64,000 nucleotides of DNA. It comes from Fallopia convolvulus. Lineage: Eukaryota > Streptophyta > Magnoliopsida > Caryophyllales > Polygonaceae. The notes under the pieces are model-generated. The model ran no database searches. It was given only the letters and a program-made list of their open reading frames with translations, and was not told where the DNA came from. The position numbers and the translations under genes were made by a program. The stretch is taken from contig OZ024729.1 in NCBI GenBank assembly GCA_964016875.1, positions 24,200,494 to 24,264,493 of the forward strand. The letters run 5' to 3'. This document shows positions 1 to 11,358 of the stretch, piece by piece. Numbering within the stretch: the first letter of the stretch is position 1; the number at the start of each line of letters is the position of its first letter.

Positions 1-612
1 TGATAATTCAATGAGATCGTCCTCTTGTTCATCACCTAGATCAACAAATTCATTATCCAAATTATGAATACTATCATCAAAACCCTCGGACCTACCACCG
101 TCGGCTCGATCCGGGCCAAATATGAGCTCTAACTTCTCAAATAAGGGAAATGAAGTCCTCCATAAGCCTTTGGCCCTAGAATGCATCTATGAAAATAAAC
201 ATACAATGCAAGTTAAGTAATAAAAATTCAAGACTTAGAATTAAGTAGATAATTTTGGTTAAGCAATTACCTCACAAAAGTTGTCAAAAGATTCTTTCTC
301 ACATTGTATCATCTTAGCCTTGTCATCCCATTGAAATCCCGATAGCTTAAGCATATCATGAATGACAGTATATTTCTCCTTTAGAAATTTGATCTTTGAT
401 TCAATTTGTGAAGCCTTCAACCCACATGATGGAAACTTGTTTTCCATCTTTTCCTCCAAGACTAGAGTGAACCCACTCTTAAAGCCACCCTCACACTTCC
501 ATCGGGGGTCAACTTTTAGCTCCATTACGAAATCCAACATCACATCCTCCTCCAAAAGACTCCACTTCCTCTTGTTCTTCCCACGTCCAACAACTTGACT
601 TGAATTATTCAT
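1..612 (-). CDS. Myb/SANT-like DNA-binding protein of the Harbinger element, partial
   Basis: The first exon runs 612 to 271 (start chosen at MNNSSQ). A GT donor at 270 and an AG acceptor at 187-188 join it in phase to a second exon from 186 leftwards off the window. The protein has a trihelix/Myb-SANT-like domain: KRKWSLLEEDVMLDFVMEL, then a WKCEGGFKSGF stretch and QIESKIKFLKEKY. Such proteins in PIF/Harbinger elements help the transposase bind DNA or enter the nucleus. Exon 2 continues the usual pattern (LWRTSFPLFEKLELIFG, then an acidic tail). The same domain occurs in host L10-interacting Myb-like genes, but the adjoining transposase favours a transposon origin. No stop interrupts the visible part. 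The C-terminus is missing. Confidence 0.7.
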
Positions 613-783
613 CCTAAGCACATAAAGAAGCATAACAAGTACTCAAACTAGTGTTAGAATCTCCAAAACACACATAATGTAAGCATAATCAAATAACATA
701 GTTTTACAATCACACATAATGTCGTCTTACAACATGTCTACATCACATAGAGGGAAAGAAATAAACTAGTTTGCAAACACAAT

Positions 784-2209
784 TCAACTTGAGCTAGAAT
801 TCCTATTGTTAAATAAAGTATTCGTTAAGGATTTTCTAAAGTCATTCCAAGCTTCGGATGTAGAAACTTGAGTGATGTACTCAACCTCTTCACCCTCTTC
901 GTTTTCTTCCTCTTTTCCATCCTCCTCTTCTTCCTCCTCTTCCTCTTCCTCTTCCTCTTCCTCTTCCTCTTCCTCTTCATCATCTTCTAACTCAACCATA
1001 ATATCACTTGGCATGTACTTTCGGATAAGGTTATTAGCAATGCACAAACACTAACTATCCGACCTTGAGTTCGAATTGGAAAAAATGAAGGACTTCGAAG
1101 AATAGCCCATCTCCCTTTTAAGAGACCAAAACACCTCTCTATAACATTCCTAGCTTTAGCATGTTTCATGTTGAAATACTCATCTGACTTATCGGGTTGT
1201 ATATCCCCTCAATCTTTTAGGTGATAAGAATGTCCTCTATATGGAGCTAGGAATCCCTCACAATTTGTGTATCTAGCATCAACCAAGTAATAACATCCTT
1301 GACATAGTAAGAAAAAATAGATTAATTATCTTATATTTCAAATCACCTACCTAATTCAAAACATATTTATGATTACCTTTTGGGACCTTAAAACCGTTTG
1401 GTCTAGAAATAGCATCAAGGAGAACACGACCATCATGTGCAGACCCTTCCCATTCGGGAAATATATATATGAACTCCATATTAGGTGTACAAACACCTAA
1501 TACATTCATAGCAAGGGCACCTTTTCTAGTTCGATACCTTGATCTACCGATATTTGACACATGAACACTAATGAATGTGCCATCTAAAGCTCCTAAACAA
1601 TTCTACAAAATATGAGAGAACAAAATTTTAGACAAACAATTATATTACTAGTTCATTAGCCATTCAAGTTAAGGTTGTTGTGGTACCTTGAAATATTTCC
1701 ATCTACCATCTTCACAATCTTTGGGTATGGGTGAAGGCTTTTTGAGCAAGTGATGATGCAACTTTAAAACCCCAAGTAGTATAAAGGTTGAATTGTCGAC
1801 TCACACTTTCCCCACTTCTTAAGAAATAATTCGATATAGACCTATTTTTCTTATGATGAGCCAATGTAAATAAAAACATTGCTATCATTTCCTCAACCTC
1901 CATGTTTTTTGTTCTTCTTAACTCTCCAATATCTTGGACCATCTCACAAAGCACTCCAAAAGTTTGCCTATTGACACGAAGCTCATTTTTGCATATAACA
2001 TCGCTCTCTCTAATCAACCTATTTAAATTGGCCAATCTATGACGTGTCTTATCCCTAGCTTGCATTGGAACCTCCCTAATTCGATACATTTCTTCACGAA
2101 TCTTTGTAGTAAGAATGATAATTAATTTTGTGACAAGCACAATTGTTACTTGTAAGAGTTATTGTCTTTGCTTCTTTCTCCTTATTGAATCAAGCTCATA
2201 TGGATCCAT
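784..2209 (-). pseudogene. PIF/Harbinger transposase, broken
   Basis: This is the DDE nuclease that cuts and moves the element. Reading leftwards, the N-terminal part starts at an ATG at 2209 (MDPYELDSIRRKKQRQ) and meets an in-frame TAA after 16 codons. It then continues as REVPMQARDKTRHRLANLNR and LAHHKKNRSISNYFLRSGES. A frameshift near 1715 and an apparent intron (about 1605-1690) precede the catalytic core. The core keeps all three acidic residues: first Asp in LGALDGTFIS, second in YYLVDARYTNCEGF, Glu in HAKARNVIERCFG. A stop lies just after HSYHLKD (about 1220), and other breaks lie near 1380 and 1060. The C-terminus has a run of about 20 Glu codons (about 900-985) and ends EAWNDFRKSLTNTLFN, a usual Harbinger tail. 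Several frames are needed, so it is not functional. Confidence 0.85.
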
Positions 2210-2703
2210 CTTTAACTATGAAAAAAAATACAAAAAAATCATATAACATGTAGTTAAAAATCAATGAATCCAAAACACAAATTGTAAAACCCTAGATCTA
2301 AAACAAAAATTATAGAAGTTGCATATAATGTATAATCCAAGCAAATTCCAAGCATATTTCGACATATTTAAGCCAAGCAAAATCCAAACATTATTGTAAA
2401 ACCCTAGATCTAAAATTGTAAAATCCTAACCCTAAAATTTTGACATTTAGGAAACAAATCAAGCATATTTAACCAGAAATTTCATGAATCAAAAGCATTT
2501 AAACAAAAAAAAATCAAACGAGCCCTAAATCAGAATCGAAAATTTACCTTCTCTTCTCGGAACTAGTGTTGAACGCTGATGGAGAAGCAACAAATCAACC
2601 GACCGGATCTGCCAAGTCGTCACCTCGCCGGATCTGCCAAGCCGTCGGTCTTCTTCCAAGTAGCCTGTGCAAGTTCCAGGAGAGAGCTCCTCAGTGAAGA
2701 TAT
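2210..2703. other. Harbinger 5' subterminal region
   Basis: This AT-rich stretch upstream of the transposase start contains two copies of an AAAACCCTAGATCTAAA motif (near 2285 and 2398). A GC-richer block (2575-2700) repeats the phrase CCGGATCTGCCAAG at about 2602 and 2629. I see no gene here. It ends at the LTR retrotransposon target site. Confidence 0.5.
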
Positions 2704-3009
2704 TGTAATATCCGTGATATTCCAAGCTTTTTATAATATAATATTTATTATCAATTTTTTTTTAATTAAAAGGGAGAATTTCTAAATATCAAATTAACTT
2801 CTATTATTTTCTTTTGAAAGAGATTATCAAGAAAATTAAAATAGATAAAAATTCAATAAAATAACATGAGGGGCATAGATTAGTAAAGTGAGGTGATTTA
2901 ATAAGAAGAGCATTAGACAAAAATAAGGTCTTTTAGAAATTGAATTTATTCCATAAAATAAATTACACAAAGGCCTAAAAATACAATTTACAAGCTTTGT
3001 AAAAAGAAT

Positions 3010-3054
3010 GCAAGAGGTCTGCAAGAGCCGGGATTTGAACCCGAGACCTCTTGC
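3010..3054 (-). repeat. tRNA T-arm-like hairpin in LTR U3
   Basis: An 11-bp inverted repeat (GCAAGAGGTCT / AGACCTCTTGC) encloses a tRNA T-arm-like core that reads GGGTTCAAATCCCGGC on the minus strand. This fits a Pol III B box. No A box or full cloverleaf is visible. It is repeated in the 3' LTR at 11667-11711. Confidence 0.5.
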
Positions 3055-3355
3055 AACTCACTCCACACGCCCACACACATAATCCGCCATGCCATTGTAA
3101 CTTAACTACCCATAATTCCCCTCTTTTAATAAAATACTCTCATATTCTTCTTCTTCTTCAAACAAGTCAAAGTTGATTTGACGCTTCACCATTGCATGCT
3201 CTTCTTTTTCCTCCCTTGGCTTGCAAGACACCCTCTCTTGCATCATTCTTCCATCACCATCAAACTAGCACACTCTTGACCAATCTACTTCCATCTCCTT
3301 CTTCTTCATTGGTTGATGGCCATTGCCATGGATCACCAAGTTGCACTCCTTTGCC

Positions 3356-3364
3356 TATTTAAAG
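3356..3364 (+). promoter_or_regulatory. TATA box of the 5' LTR
   Basis: TATTTAAAG sits about 650 bp into the LTR, followed by a C-rich CTCCACCCTCACC stretch, as in plant retrotransposon promoters. It would start the genomic transcript near 3390. The same box occurs in the 3' LTR at 12013. Confidence 0.6.
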
Positions 3365-6342
3365 GAGCTCCACCCTCACCAATGGCCTCCTTTCTCCCCT
3401 TTTGTTCAACCCTCTAATTCACCTATTCAAAGGGTACTTGTGAAAGCTAGAAGAGCACATCATCTCTTTCTCTTCTCCCATTTTTCGTCCCCTAAACACC
3501 ACAAAAAAATTCAGATTCTTCTTCCTCACTTAAATGCTGAATTTTACCCAAAAACAATTCCAGATTTTTGCACTAGTGGTGCATGATCTTCAAAGACCGA
3601 TTCCGAGCTCGTTTCTCAACCAAATTGTGTGATTCAAGTCCCTAAATGTAGATGAAGTAATTGCCTACAAAACCCCTCAATCAATTGGGCACAAACACCA
3701 CAAAAACCGAGCCAAAAATGCATTCAAACCAGTCGACTATGTGCAGTTTTCGGGCTTTCCGGGCTGGTGACGAGCGATTTTCGCCAGGCTCGTACGCCTT
3801 CGTTACTCATCCTTTTCCGGACTTTTTGCCAACCGTAGAAAGAGGGAGATGAGAGGTTTCAGCTGTAGCAACTTTTCTCCCCACCCCTTTACTGATGTCG
3901 CCGCTAGGACGGAGCGAACTTACCTCAACGACCAACTTCGACCCACTCCAAGAGAACGGGCTGGCGACGACCGAAGTTCCCGACCACCGTACGCCGCCTT
4001 CAAGCCACCTTAGCCCGAGCCGTTGCCAACAGTTGGTAGAGGGGGTTTCCAGCTACCGACTGTCGCTTGAATCGCCCCCATTGGCCTTCCGACGACGACG
4101 TAGCACACTGGCGAAGTTGGCTAGTTGTGCTGATTTTTTTTTCACTTGGGCCAACCACCTCGAAATCCGTGCCCTCTCCGCTATCGTTTTCGCTCGGTAT
4201 AATTTTCCCGACCTATATGTTAATTATCATCTATTTTAAAAATATTTTTCACATTTAAATGATATTTATTTAATTAAATTGAATAAAACTAACATGCATG
4301 TGAAGTAATAAAAGGAGATAATTTTGGCAAGATATTAAATAAATTCTAATAAATTATAAGAATAATATAGATGATTTTTTTTTTATATATGAAGATTCTG
4401 TTTTTAAAAAAAAAATATTAAGTAAGATATTACAAATATTCTAGGATGTTATTATTATAGCATAAAGTGACTTGGATGAAAAGAAATATTTTAGTTATAA
4501 GAAAGAAATTATTTTTGAACTAGAATATTATATTAATAGATTAAATTTATGAAGTGGATATTTATAGTTTTTTTCCATAAAAGAACGAAATTAATAATTT
4601 AGGTAAGTTACCTTATAAGGAAATTTAGAAACTCCTAGTTATGGAAACTTCCTTGTAGAGGAACTATAGGCATGACAACTTTATTTAATAAGAATTAAGT
4701 AGGTAAATACTTTTCTATTAAGAAAATATTACTAATAAAGTATTTTAGATAAGGGAAGCAATATTCTAAGGTTCACCCAAGAATAATCGGAAATTTGAGA
4801 GTAATAGTTTATTTATCATAAATAAGTAAAAAGGATAATTTTTAATAATTATTTTAATAATTATTTTTAAGTAAGGGTTTATGGAATAATAAGGATATTA
4901 CAAAACCAAAATAATAATGAAGGAACATTATTATTTTAAATCATCTTCTAAATTATTACCATAATAATTTAGATTTCCGCTTCTCTTATAAAAGTATTAT
5001 AAGAGAAAATCCAAGTTAAGAGGAATCCATATTTATAAGTCGTTCGTAAATCCTGTGTCTTTAGGTAGGGATCCGCGTTCGAAGTTGCAAACCGCATCAT
5101 CCGTCAAGAATCAATAGTATACGTTGTAAGCCAAGGCAAGTGGAATTTCCCCTTGCAACCTTTACATTCCATTTCGTGAAAATCCTTGATGTTGGGAACA
5201 ATTTGTATGCTTAAATAAAAATGAATCTAGGAAATATTGATTGCTAGAAATAATGACAATTGTTAGCGTAGTATACGTTATATTCCTTTGTTAGGATTAT
5301 ATATGCTAGTATGTTGTTATCTTGATTGATTACAATCTCGTTCAGAGATTTACCTTGAATAAACTAGAAAGGGGTGCGGGTTAGCCGACACCTCTATACA
5401 ACCTTACTAAGTCGTATGTCCATACGACTTTCGGGATCATGATCTCCATCCGCTCCGATTGCAAGGAGGGATTGTGCGGCACTCTAGCTAAGTGCCGGAG
5501 AATTGAAGTTCTCCTTCGGGTGGCTCGGTTTATCCGTGTCCCACCACTATCCATAAAAATATCATTAATAAGATTGAATATCTTTCGTCACTATATAAGA
5601 TAAGTGCGTATGCACATTTAAGATACCAAAACCGGACCGGTCTCAAATGATCGATCCGGCTCTCGGTCCGTTCAGGGCGCGAGAGGTTTTTACTTCTATT
5701 ACTTAATAAACGTTCCCAACGTACTTTCGAAGTCCTTAAGAAGTCTACAATCTAGTAGCTCTTCTATCGCTTTTCGAGTTATCTTTATCTAAGATATACT
5801 CTCCTTTGAATCACAAAAGCTCCACATAAACAAGTCCTATCGTATAGCCCTTCGTAAACACAACCCTAATATCTCTTTCGATAATACTTGACATTAGCAA
5901 ATTACCCTCGGGAAGTTCCCTTCCCGCTTGCTTAGTCTCTTAGACTAATTCTTCTTTTCCGCATGTTTGCCTGGCATTTTATCGCCCCTCGCGAATTATG
6001 TCAGAATCTAGGAATCCCAACAAGGCGTGAAGTGAAGACGAAGGAAGAACAAGGATTTTCAAGATGTACACCTTTCTATCATTTTGCCTTAGTTTCATTA
6101 CGTTTCAAGGACAAGCAGGTTTTGCATTTCAAGTCCGAACAACTTTATGTTTGAAAACAATGTAAGATGTTTTGTACGAACCAAGTCTCCCTCGGGAGCA
6201 TCTTTTCTATTTTATGAATTATGTTTATTTCCGCATTATTATTGTTCTATATCATTCTAAAAGCCTTGGGTGACTTTGGACGGTAAAATCTGAGGTCACT
6301 GGCGGTAATACCCAATGTTGTAAAATAGGGGTGTTACAATTG

Positions 6343-6354
6343 TGGTATCAGAGC
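6343..6354 (+). other. Primer-binding site (initiator tRNA-Met)
   Basis: TGGTATCAGAGC lies four bases after the 5' LTR end. It is the standard plant PBS complementary to the 3' end of tRNA-iMet, and it fixes the orientation of the element as plus. Confidence 0.9.
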
Positions 6355-7046
6355 TAAACGTTTTTGTTTTAAAACCGAAAAGTTTTAAAACCGAATTTTT
6401 TTTTGAAAACAGAGAAATTTTAAAACCTTAACTTTTACTTCCGCTATTTAAAACTTTCAAACATAGAAAAATTTCCTTCTATATTCCTTGAAGAAAACTT
6501 AGGATTAATAACTTTCTCTCTTGAAACTTCTTAGCTAAGAAAAACCTCCTAAAAATGTTTGAAACTTTAGATACCAAGTACTTAGTTCTAGAACTAACGT
6601 TTTTATAAAATTCCCTTTCTATCCTTCGAAAACTTAAGTCGTACGAACATTCCAATTCAAGTAGAATTTTAAACACTTCTTTAGAAATTTATAAAATACT
6701 CGCACCTTCACACTAGGGAACTTGTTAGTAATCTCAACACTTATTTCTTAAAAACTTAAGTAGTATAAGTGTTTCAACCTTTAAACTCTAGACATTTTCG
6801 ATATAACTTTTTGGTAAACTTAACTTTTACCTTAGTAAACTTGTTGGTAAAGCAAGAAATTTCCGTCTTAGTAACGTGTTCAAAAAGAATTTCCTAGACT
6901 CTTTAATAGGGCCAAGAAAATGAAAAGTCTTAAAGTAAACATTTTATATGTGATTTTTATAAAAAATGCCTTAACTTCCTTCAACATGTCTTCGCCTTAT
7001 AGAATCAAGGATATTCTATATAAACGCCTTCTTCTCCTCTACAGAA
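6355..7046 (+). other. Untranslated leader of the gag-only element
   Basis: This AT-rich leader lies between PBS and first ORF. It contains several copies of AAACTT/AAGTTT phrases and no convincing reading frame. The phrase TAGAATCAAGGATATTCTATAT near 7000 recurs in altered form near 7996 and in the related element near 47872. Confidence 0.4.
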
Positions 7047-7725
7047 ATGGTACTCACTAGAAGCCAAACCCGAATCAGGGAAGAAGCCAAAAAGGCCGCT
7101 CAAGAGCTTGACGAAACTTTCACTCAATGGCCATTTTTGCCAAATGGATACCCCGAGGACAACCCCGAGCTAGCTCTACAAGAGGAGATGCATGAAAATG
7201 CACCCGAGGTGAATCTCGGGGATGAGAACCTTGAAGAAGCACACCCCGAAGGAGGAGTTAATAATTCACTTCACGAAAAATCAAGTCCGGAAATCACTAA
7301 GCAAGAATTCTCGGGATATCATCCATGGGGACACATGACGGAGACTCCACGTCACCAAATCACAAGTCAAGCTTCAATAACCTATCAAGTGGGTGGATGG
7401 GCTAACTAGACTCAGGGAGAGTCATCCCATCACCAATCAAATTGTCAAACAAGGAACCCATCTCCAAACCACAGCCCAAACCCAACAAGGGGTTCGTCAA
7501 CCAAAGTACGACTACCTCATTCAACACAAGGAAGTGTGGTTGGATGAAATGAGGTCATACCAAAACGAGGACGCCCAACTCCATGCTCGTCTTGCAATCA
7601 ACCGTGGCAATATAGCTGCAACTCGTCGACACATCGAGCAAGCACAATTACTGTTGAACCACGAAGGAGGTGCCCTCGATGAAAGTTTGTTCGATGAAGG
7701 ATTCTTGGACACTTTTGTTTCCTAA
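7047..7725 (+). CDS. Unidentified ORF pair upstream of gag, probably one gene with a frameshift
   Basis: The first frame (7047-7409, 120 aa) starts MVLTRSQTRIREEAKKAAQE and is rich in Glu, Asn and Pro. A start with TRSQTR resembles the basic N-terminus of many plant Ty3/Gypsy Gag proteins. The second frame (7393-7725, 110 aa) overlaps it by 17 bases in another register. It encodes a helical, Gln-rich stretch (RHIEQAQLLL) ending in an acidic tail DESLFDEGFLDTFVS. Either a single indel near 7400 broke one protein of about 225 aa, or the two are separate. I recognise no domain. It lies between PBS and gag, in the same direction, so it is carried as cargo or as a displaced Gag N-terminus. Confidence 0.45.
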
Positions 7726-8773
7726 GTACACCCTAGGGCTAAAATTCGGATTGTTTATCATTAAGTAGTGTGAAACTCTAAGTAGTCCACTTAACTCGAC
7801 TATTCATTTTGTCCTTCGATAGTCAGGTCGATAGTAGCTTTGTTTCCGTCCCTAGTGTAAGGGCTTATTATATAAAGCCTTTTGTAATCCGTTCCATAAA
7901 AGTTCTAATAAAAATTTTCTCTCTTCTCTAAACTTGCGCATCATTTCTGGCCTATACTCGGGAGTTAACAAAAACAACTATATCCTGCTTCAAATATAGA
8001 ATTACGGATGTTCTATATGAATTGGTAGCCATTTATAGAAAATGGTTATAATAAAAACTAGGTTCATACACACCAAGAATGAGAAGAAGTCATACCAACT
8101 ACAAATAATACTTACGTTTTCATAAGAGCCAAACTTACTGAGCCAGTGACTCAAGGGAAAATAGAAATTTCCAAAGAGGACGCCAAGGAAGGCTTAGTCG
8201 ACTAAAGATCTAACATGTCTCCACTTAACCAGATCTCGAAACAGATTATCGAGAAGTATGTGTGGGGCAAACAATGATCTAACAATAAAGGAGTGGTCGA
8301 GGTTCCGATCAATGAAGGATATATTAGTCCGACGTACCGACAAGTAGTTAGGATTTGCTCAACCAACCTATGGAAGCTTGGCGTGATAGTTGATGTTTGG
8401 CAACCGAATAAAACAACGATGTTAAAGCTATGCGAAAGCCACGTCATAGACTTTTCTTCGCTTCCATTTTGGTAAGTCAACACGGTGACAGACGAAGTAA
8501 GGAAAGAAGTTGTTAGGACTAAGATATTTTGGACTTATAAAGTCGCTAAGTTGCCCGACAGGCCTAGTAAGTGATGAAGTTGCTTCATCATTTGGACAAT
8601 TGGTGGACACGTGTTCCTATTCGTCACAACTAAAGTAGTAACTCTTCCATACTCGACGTTACTTATTTCCAACCTTTGTTTTCCATTATTAGTTCGGATA
8701 GTCCTCTTACACCTTGTTAACCATCCCTTCCTTGTAGACATTAGAAGAAAATCAAAAATTTCAGCGTCAAATA
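7726..8773 (+). other. Non-coding spacer between the upstream ORF and gag
   Basis: About 1 kb with no supported gene. The part 7990-8060 (ATAGAATTACGGATGTTCTATA and following) aligns by eye with 47870-47945 of the related element, where it lies almost directly after the PBS. The upstream ORF block may therefore be an addition peculiar to this copy or subfamily. Confidence 0.4.
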
Positions 8774-9925
8774 ATGGCGGACCCTAAAGAGAACAACAAT
8801 AGGAGCACCTTTGTTCGCAATCTGCCTCAGGAAAATGATGGAGGGTCTAAGCGCTCTAGTCACAATCAAGAGGACCCACAGTCACAAGTTTCTTACCCAC
8901 CAAGGACGGTGGAAAGTGGTCCTTTAAGGATCGAAGCTGCAAGAGTCCACGTGGAGCAATTCAGTCATGAGATGTTTCCAACTACATTGTCCGACGTGAA
9001 GAAGATAGCGGGAAGAGGTCAAACTAGCAATGCAAAGGATAGTATCGTTCAGACTTCTTCATCAATAATTTGCTCAGAGTGTGACAAGAACCTGAGAACT
9101 TTTTCCTCATTGAAGCCAGACATTTATGACGGTACGGGAGAAACCAACGAGATAGTAAGATGGTTCTCACAAATGGAATGCCTCCTAAGCACGCTTGAGT
9201 GCAAAGAAGTGGAAAAGGTGCACCTTGCCTCCCTTCAGCTAAGGGGAGGAGCACGAGAATGGTGGGAAAATTCAAAATTGTCGGAACAACCAAGTCTGAA
9301 TTGGGCAATGTTCAAAGCAAAGATGTTGTATCACTTCTGGACAACTTGGGAAAAAGAGAAGCTCTATACGGTTCCTTACCAACAGATTGGTGGACCGAGC
9401 ATACCCGAGGCAACAAAGCTTAAATTCCAAATGGGAGGTGCCACAGAGAAAGTCCCCACTAAGGCAGAGAGAATTCAACGATTCCATGAATTATTGAGCC
9501 CAGAAATAAAAGCTCTGATGAGTTATCGCAAGTGCACGACGTTGGGAGAATACGTGGATGCGGCCCACATGGCAAAATCCTTGCTCAAGGAACCCGCACC
9601 AAGGGTAGAAGATTGGGGACAACCTCATAACAAGGAGAATGGCAAATTCAAGAGGCCAGGCTCTCCACAAAGTTCAGACTGGTCAAAGAAGAGCAAGACT
9701 GGTTCCGAGCCAACTAAGTCTAAACCATCCCAAGGCCCGGAAACCAAGAAGAGCTCTATAGTCTGTCACAACTGCGAAGAACCGGGACATATCAACCGAA
9801 ACTGTACCAAGAATCCTAGGAAGTGCTTCAACTGTGGGAGAGACGGACATCTCCGCCAATTCTGTAGGCAACCAGCAAATAAGTCAGGACCGACTAGCCC
9901 CAACACAATCTCCCAATACCCTTAG
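8774..9925 (+). CDS. gag: Gag polyprotein (Ty3/Gypsy type) with two CCHC zinc knuckles
   Basis: This 383-aa protein is the only recognisable retrotransposon protein of the element. Residues about 110-270 form the retrotransposon gag/capsid domain: LKPDIYDGTGETNEIVRWFS, VHLASLQLRGGAREWWEN and FHELLSPEIKALMSY. A basic Ser/Lys/Pro linker follows. Two CX2CX4HX4C zinc knuckles near the C-terminus (CHNCEEPGHINRNC and CFNCGRDGHLRQFC) bind the genomic RNA. The frame is uninterrupted from MADPKENNN to a TAG at the end, and no protease or polymerase follows in any frame. An intact gag without pol suggests selection or recent activity for packaging in trans with a partner's enzymes. Confidence 0.92.
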   Translation: MADPKENNNRSTFVRNLPQENDGGSKRSSHNQEDPQSQVSYPPRTVESGPLRIEAARVHVEQFSHEMFPTTLSDVKKIAGRGQTSNAKDSIVQTSSSIICSECDKNLRTFSSLKPDIYDGTGETNEIVRWFSQMECLLSTLECKEVEKVHLASLQLRGGAREWWENSKLSEQPSLNWAMFKAKMLYHFWTTWEKEKLYTVPYQQIGGPSIPEATKLKFQMGGATEKVPTKAERIQRFHELLSPEIKALMSYRKCTTLGEYVDAAHMAKSLLKEPAPRVEDWGQPHNKENGKFKRPGSPQSSDWSKKSKTGSEPTKSKPSQGPETKKSSIVCHNCEEPGHINRNCTKNPRKCFNCGRDGHLRQFCRQPANKSGPTSPNTISQYP

Positions 9926-11342
9926 TTTCCAGCGGAATGGCGGGGACTGCTTCTGTGCAGTCTACAACTCTGAATGAAGGAAAGAGCTTGATTACGTCCT
10001 AGAGTCAAGATCAATAGTTCTATGAGATGCACCGCAGTGACAAACCTTCTGCATCAGTTGTTCCAAATAAATAGTTGGATCCTTCTTCCTACTCGCGTTT
10101 AATCTTCGTAATCATATTAGTTTTGCCCTTAAGGCACTTTTGTATCGCAACAGTAGATGCTAATGTCGAACCATTCCGGTGACACTCTTCCTCGTGAGAG
10201 TGTCTCATTTTGAAATCTATATTATGATTATGGTTATCATATTATATCCTTGCGTAACCAACCAAGGACCGTGTTCCATAGATAACTTGCATAAGAGAAC
10301 GTTCGAGCTAAACCCTAATTTGACTTTATGATATATACATTGTACTACTTAGTTCACCTCAAAATGTTACTTATATACCATAATGAATTTGTAAGTTATA
10401 AATCAAAGGTTTCGCTATAGATTCATGGTGGTGAATAAGAATGGACTTGTACCTCCCATCTTGGCCACTTGGTTGAGGTAGAATTTCAGGTCTTATTCCT
10501 ATGAAGATATACACTTTAGGCGATTATGTGGGAAATCGCTCCCCGGTACTGATCACATCGGTGGAATGAAACCACGTAGTCCCTCGAGTTTAACCTTGCT
10601 TACGAAAAACTACATTTTTACAAATACTGTATAAAATAATATTAAGGGACGCTCGAACCATTCCTCGATAGTATAATATATATTCGAATACGACATCGTA
10701 ACGATGGTTACTCCCTCTTGGAAAATAACCATCCCCTATCCCAGTAGTAACTTCTCTAGAAATCGTGACTCGAAATTCTTTTTCCAAGGCATGACCCTTG
10801 CATATTCAAACTTCGTTTCCATATCGTCAGTTATCGAATGGTCACCTGAGAAGGATTCCTCTGCAATGACAAAAATCCAGAAATATCGAGTAGATTAGTC
10901 ATGGACTTACTCGCTTCCTAGAAGCACCTAAGTGTTCATTTCAATAAGGAAACTTACTCTCTAAGCAATCAAACATTTATGTTCGGGAAGGTCAACCCAA
11001 AACTTCCGTAGGGTTGACCACAGCTTTCGAATAAAACCACTGGACCTCCGCCTACTTCGCTAGCCAGATCAATCGGATTTCCAATCCTATTCCTTGATTC
11101 CAATTAAGCCACATAAGCTCAAATGTGGGAATCTTCCTAAGGATTTCCAACTTCACGATTCCTTAAGATAAAGGTACAATAATAATTCTTCTACTTGTAC
11201 ACTCATCTCAACTAAAGAACGAAAGGTTCTTTAAGGGGGTACTAGACCCTTTCGTGTTTCCTCACGGATGTGAGTGTTAAGAGCTTTCAGTGTTAACCTT
11301 GTACCACCCTAAGTCCTTCCTAGTTTCGGGGACGAAACTAAT
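9926..11342 (+). other. Non-coding 3' part of the gag-only element, no pol
   Basis: 1.4 kb between gag and the 3' LTR. I looked for protease (DTG/DSG), reverse transcriptase (YVDD, FLDD), RNase H and integrase motifs in all frames and saw none. Part of it (about 10425-10560, including GGTGGTGAATAAGAATGGACTTGT... and CTGATCACATC) aligns with 50610-50750 of the older related element. This conserved stretch is non-coding in both. Confidence 0.6.
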
Positions 11343-11357
11343 TTTAAGGGGGTACTA
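11230..11357 (+). other. Polypurine tract, present twice
   Basis: The 15-mer TTTAAGGGGGTACTA occurs at 11230-11244 and again at 11343-11357, where it ends one base before the 3' LTR. The second is the usual plus-strand primer. The first is an exact upstream copy. Confidence 0.75.
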
Positions 11358-11358
11358 T

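Larger units (their letters stand above)
2704..6338 (+). repeat. 5' LTR (3635 bp) of the gag-only element
   Basis: The ends are TG...CA, and the copy matches 11359-14987 almost base for base. The main differences are a 26-bp stretch present here (about 4255-4280) but absent downstream, and a 21-bp stretch near 12808 absent here. U3 is about 680 bp, ending at the TATA box near 3356. The remaining roughly 2.9 kb of R-U5 is exceptionally long. A GC-rich block at about 3760-4200 has a different composition from the AT-rich remainder. The short open frames inside are repeated in both LTRs and have no recognisable domains, so I do not call them genes. Confidence 0.95.

Noticed and set aside
872..1054. 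Plus-strand open frame encoding a long Ser run
   Set aside because: It is the complement of the Glu-rich tail of the Harbinger transposase (a TCC/TCT repeat); there is no independent support.
2836..3024. Minus-strand open frame of 62 codons, repeated at 11493-11681
   Set aside because: It lies within LTR U3 in both copies. It is duplicated because the LTRs are, and it has no domain or start context.
3323..4258. Several plus-strand open frames in the LTR (also in the 3' copy)
   Set aside because: Differing indels between the two LTRs change the frames, and there are no domains; they are likely untranslated R-U5 sequence.
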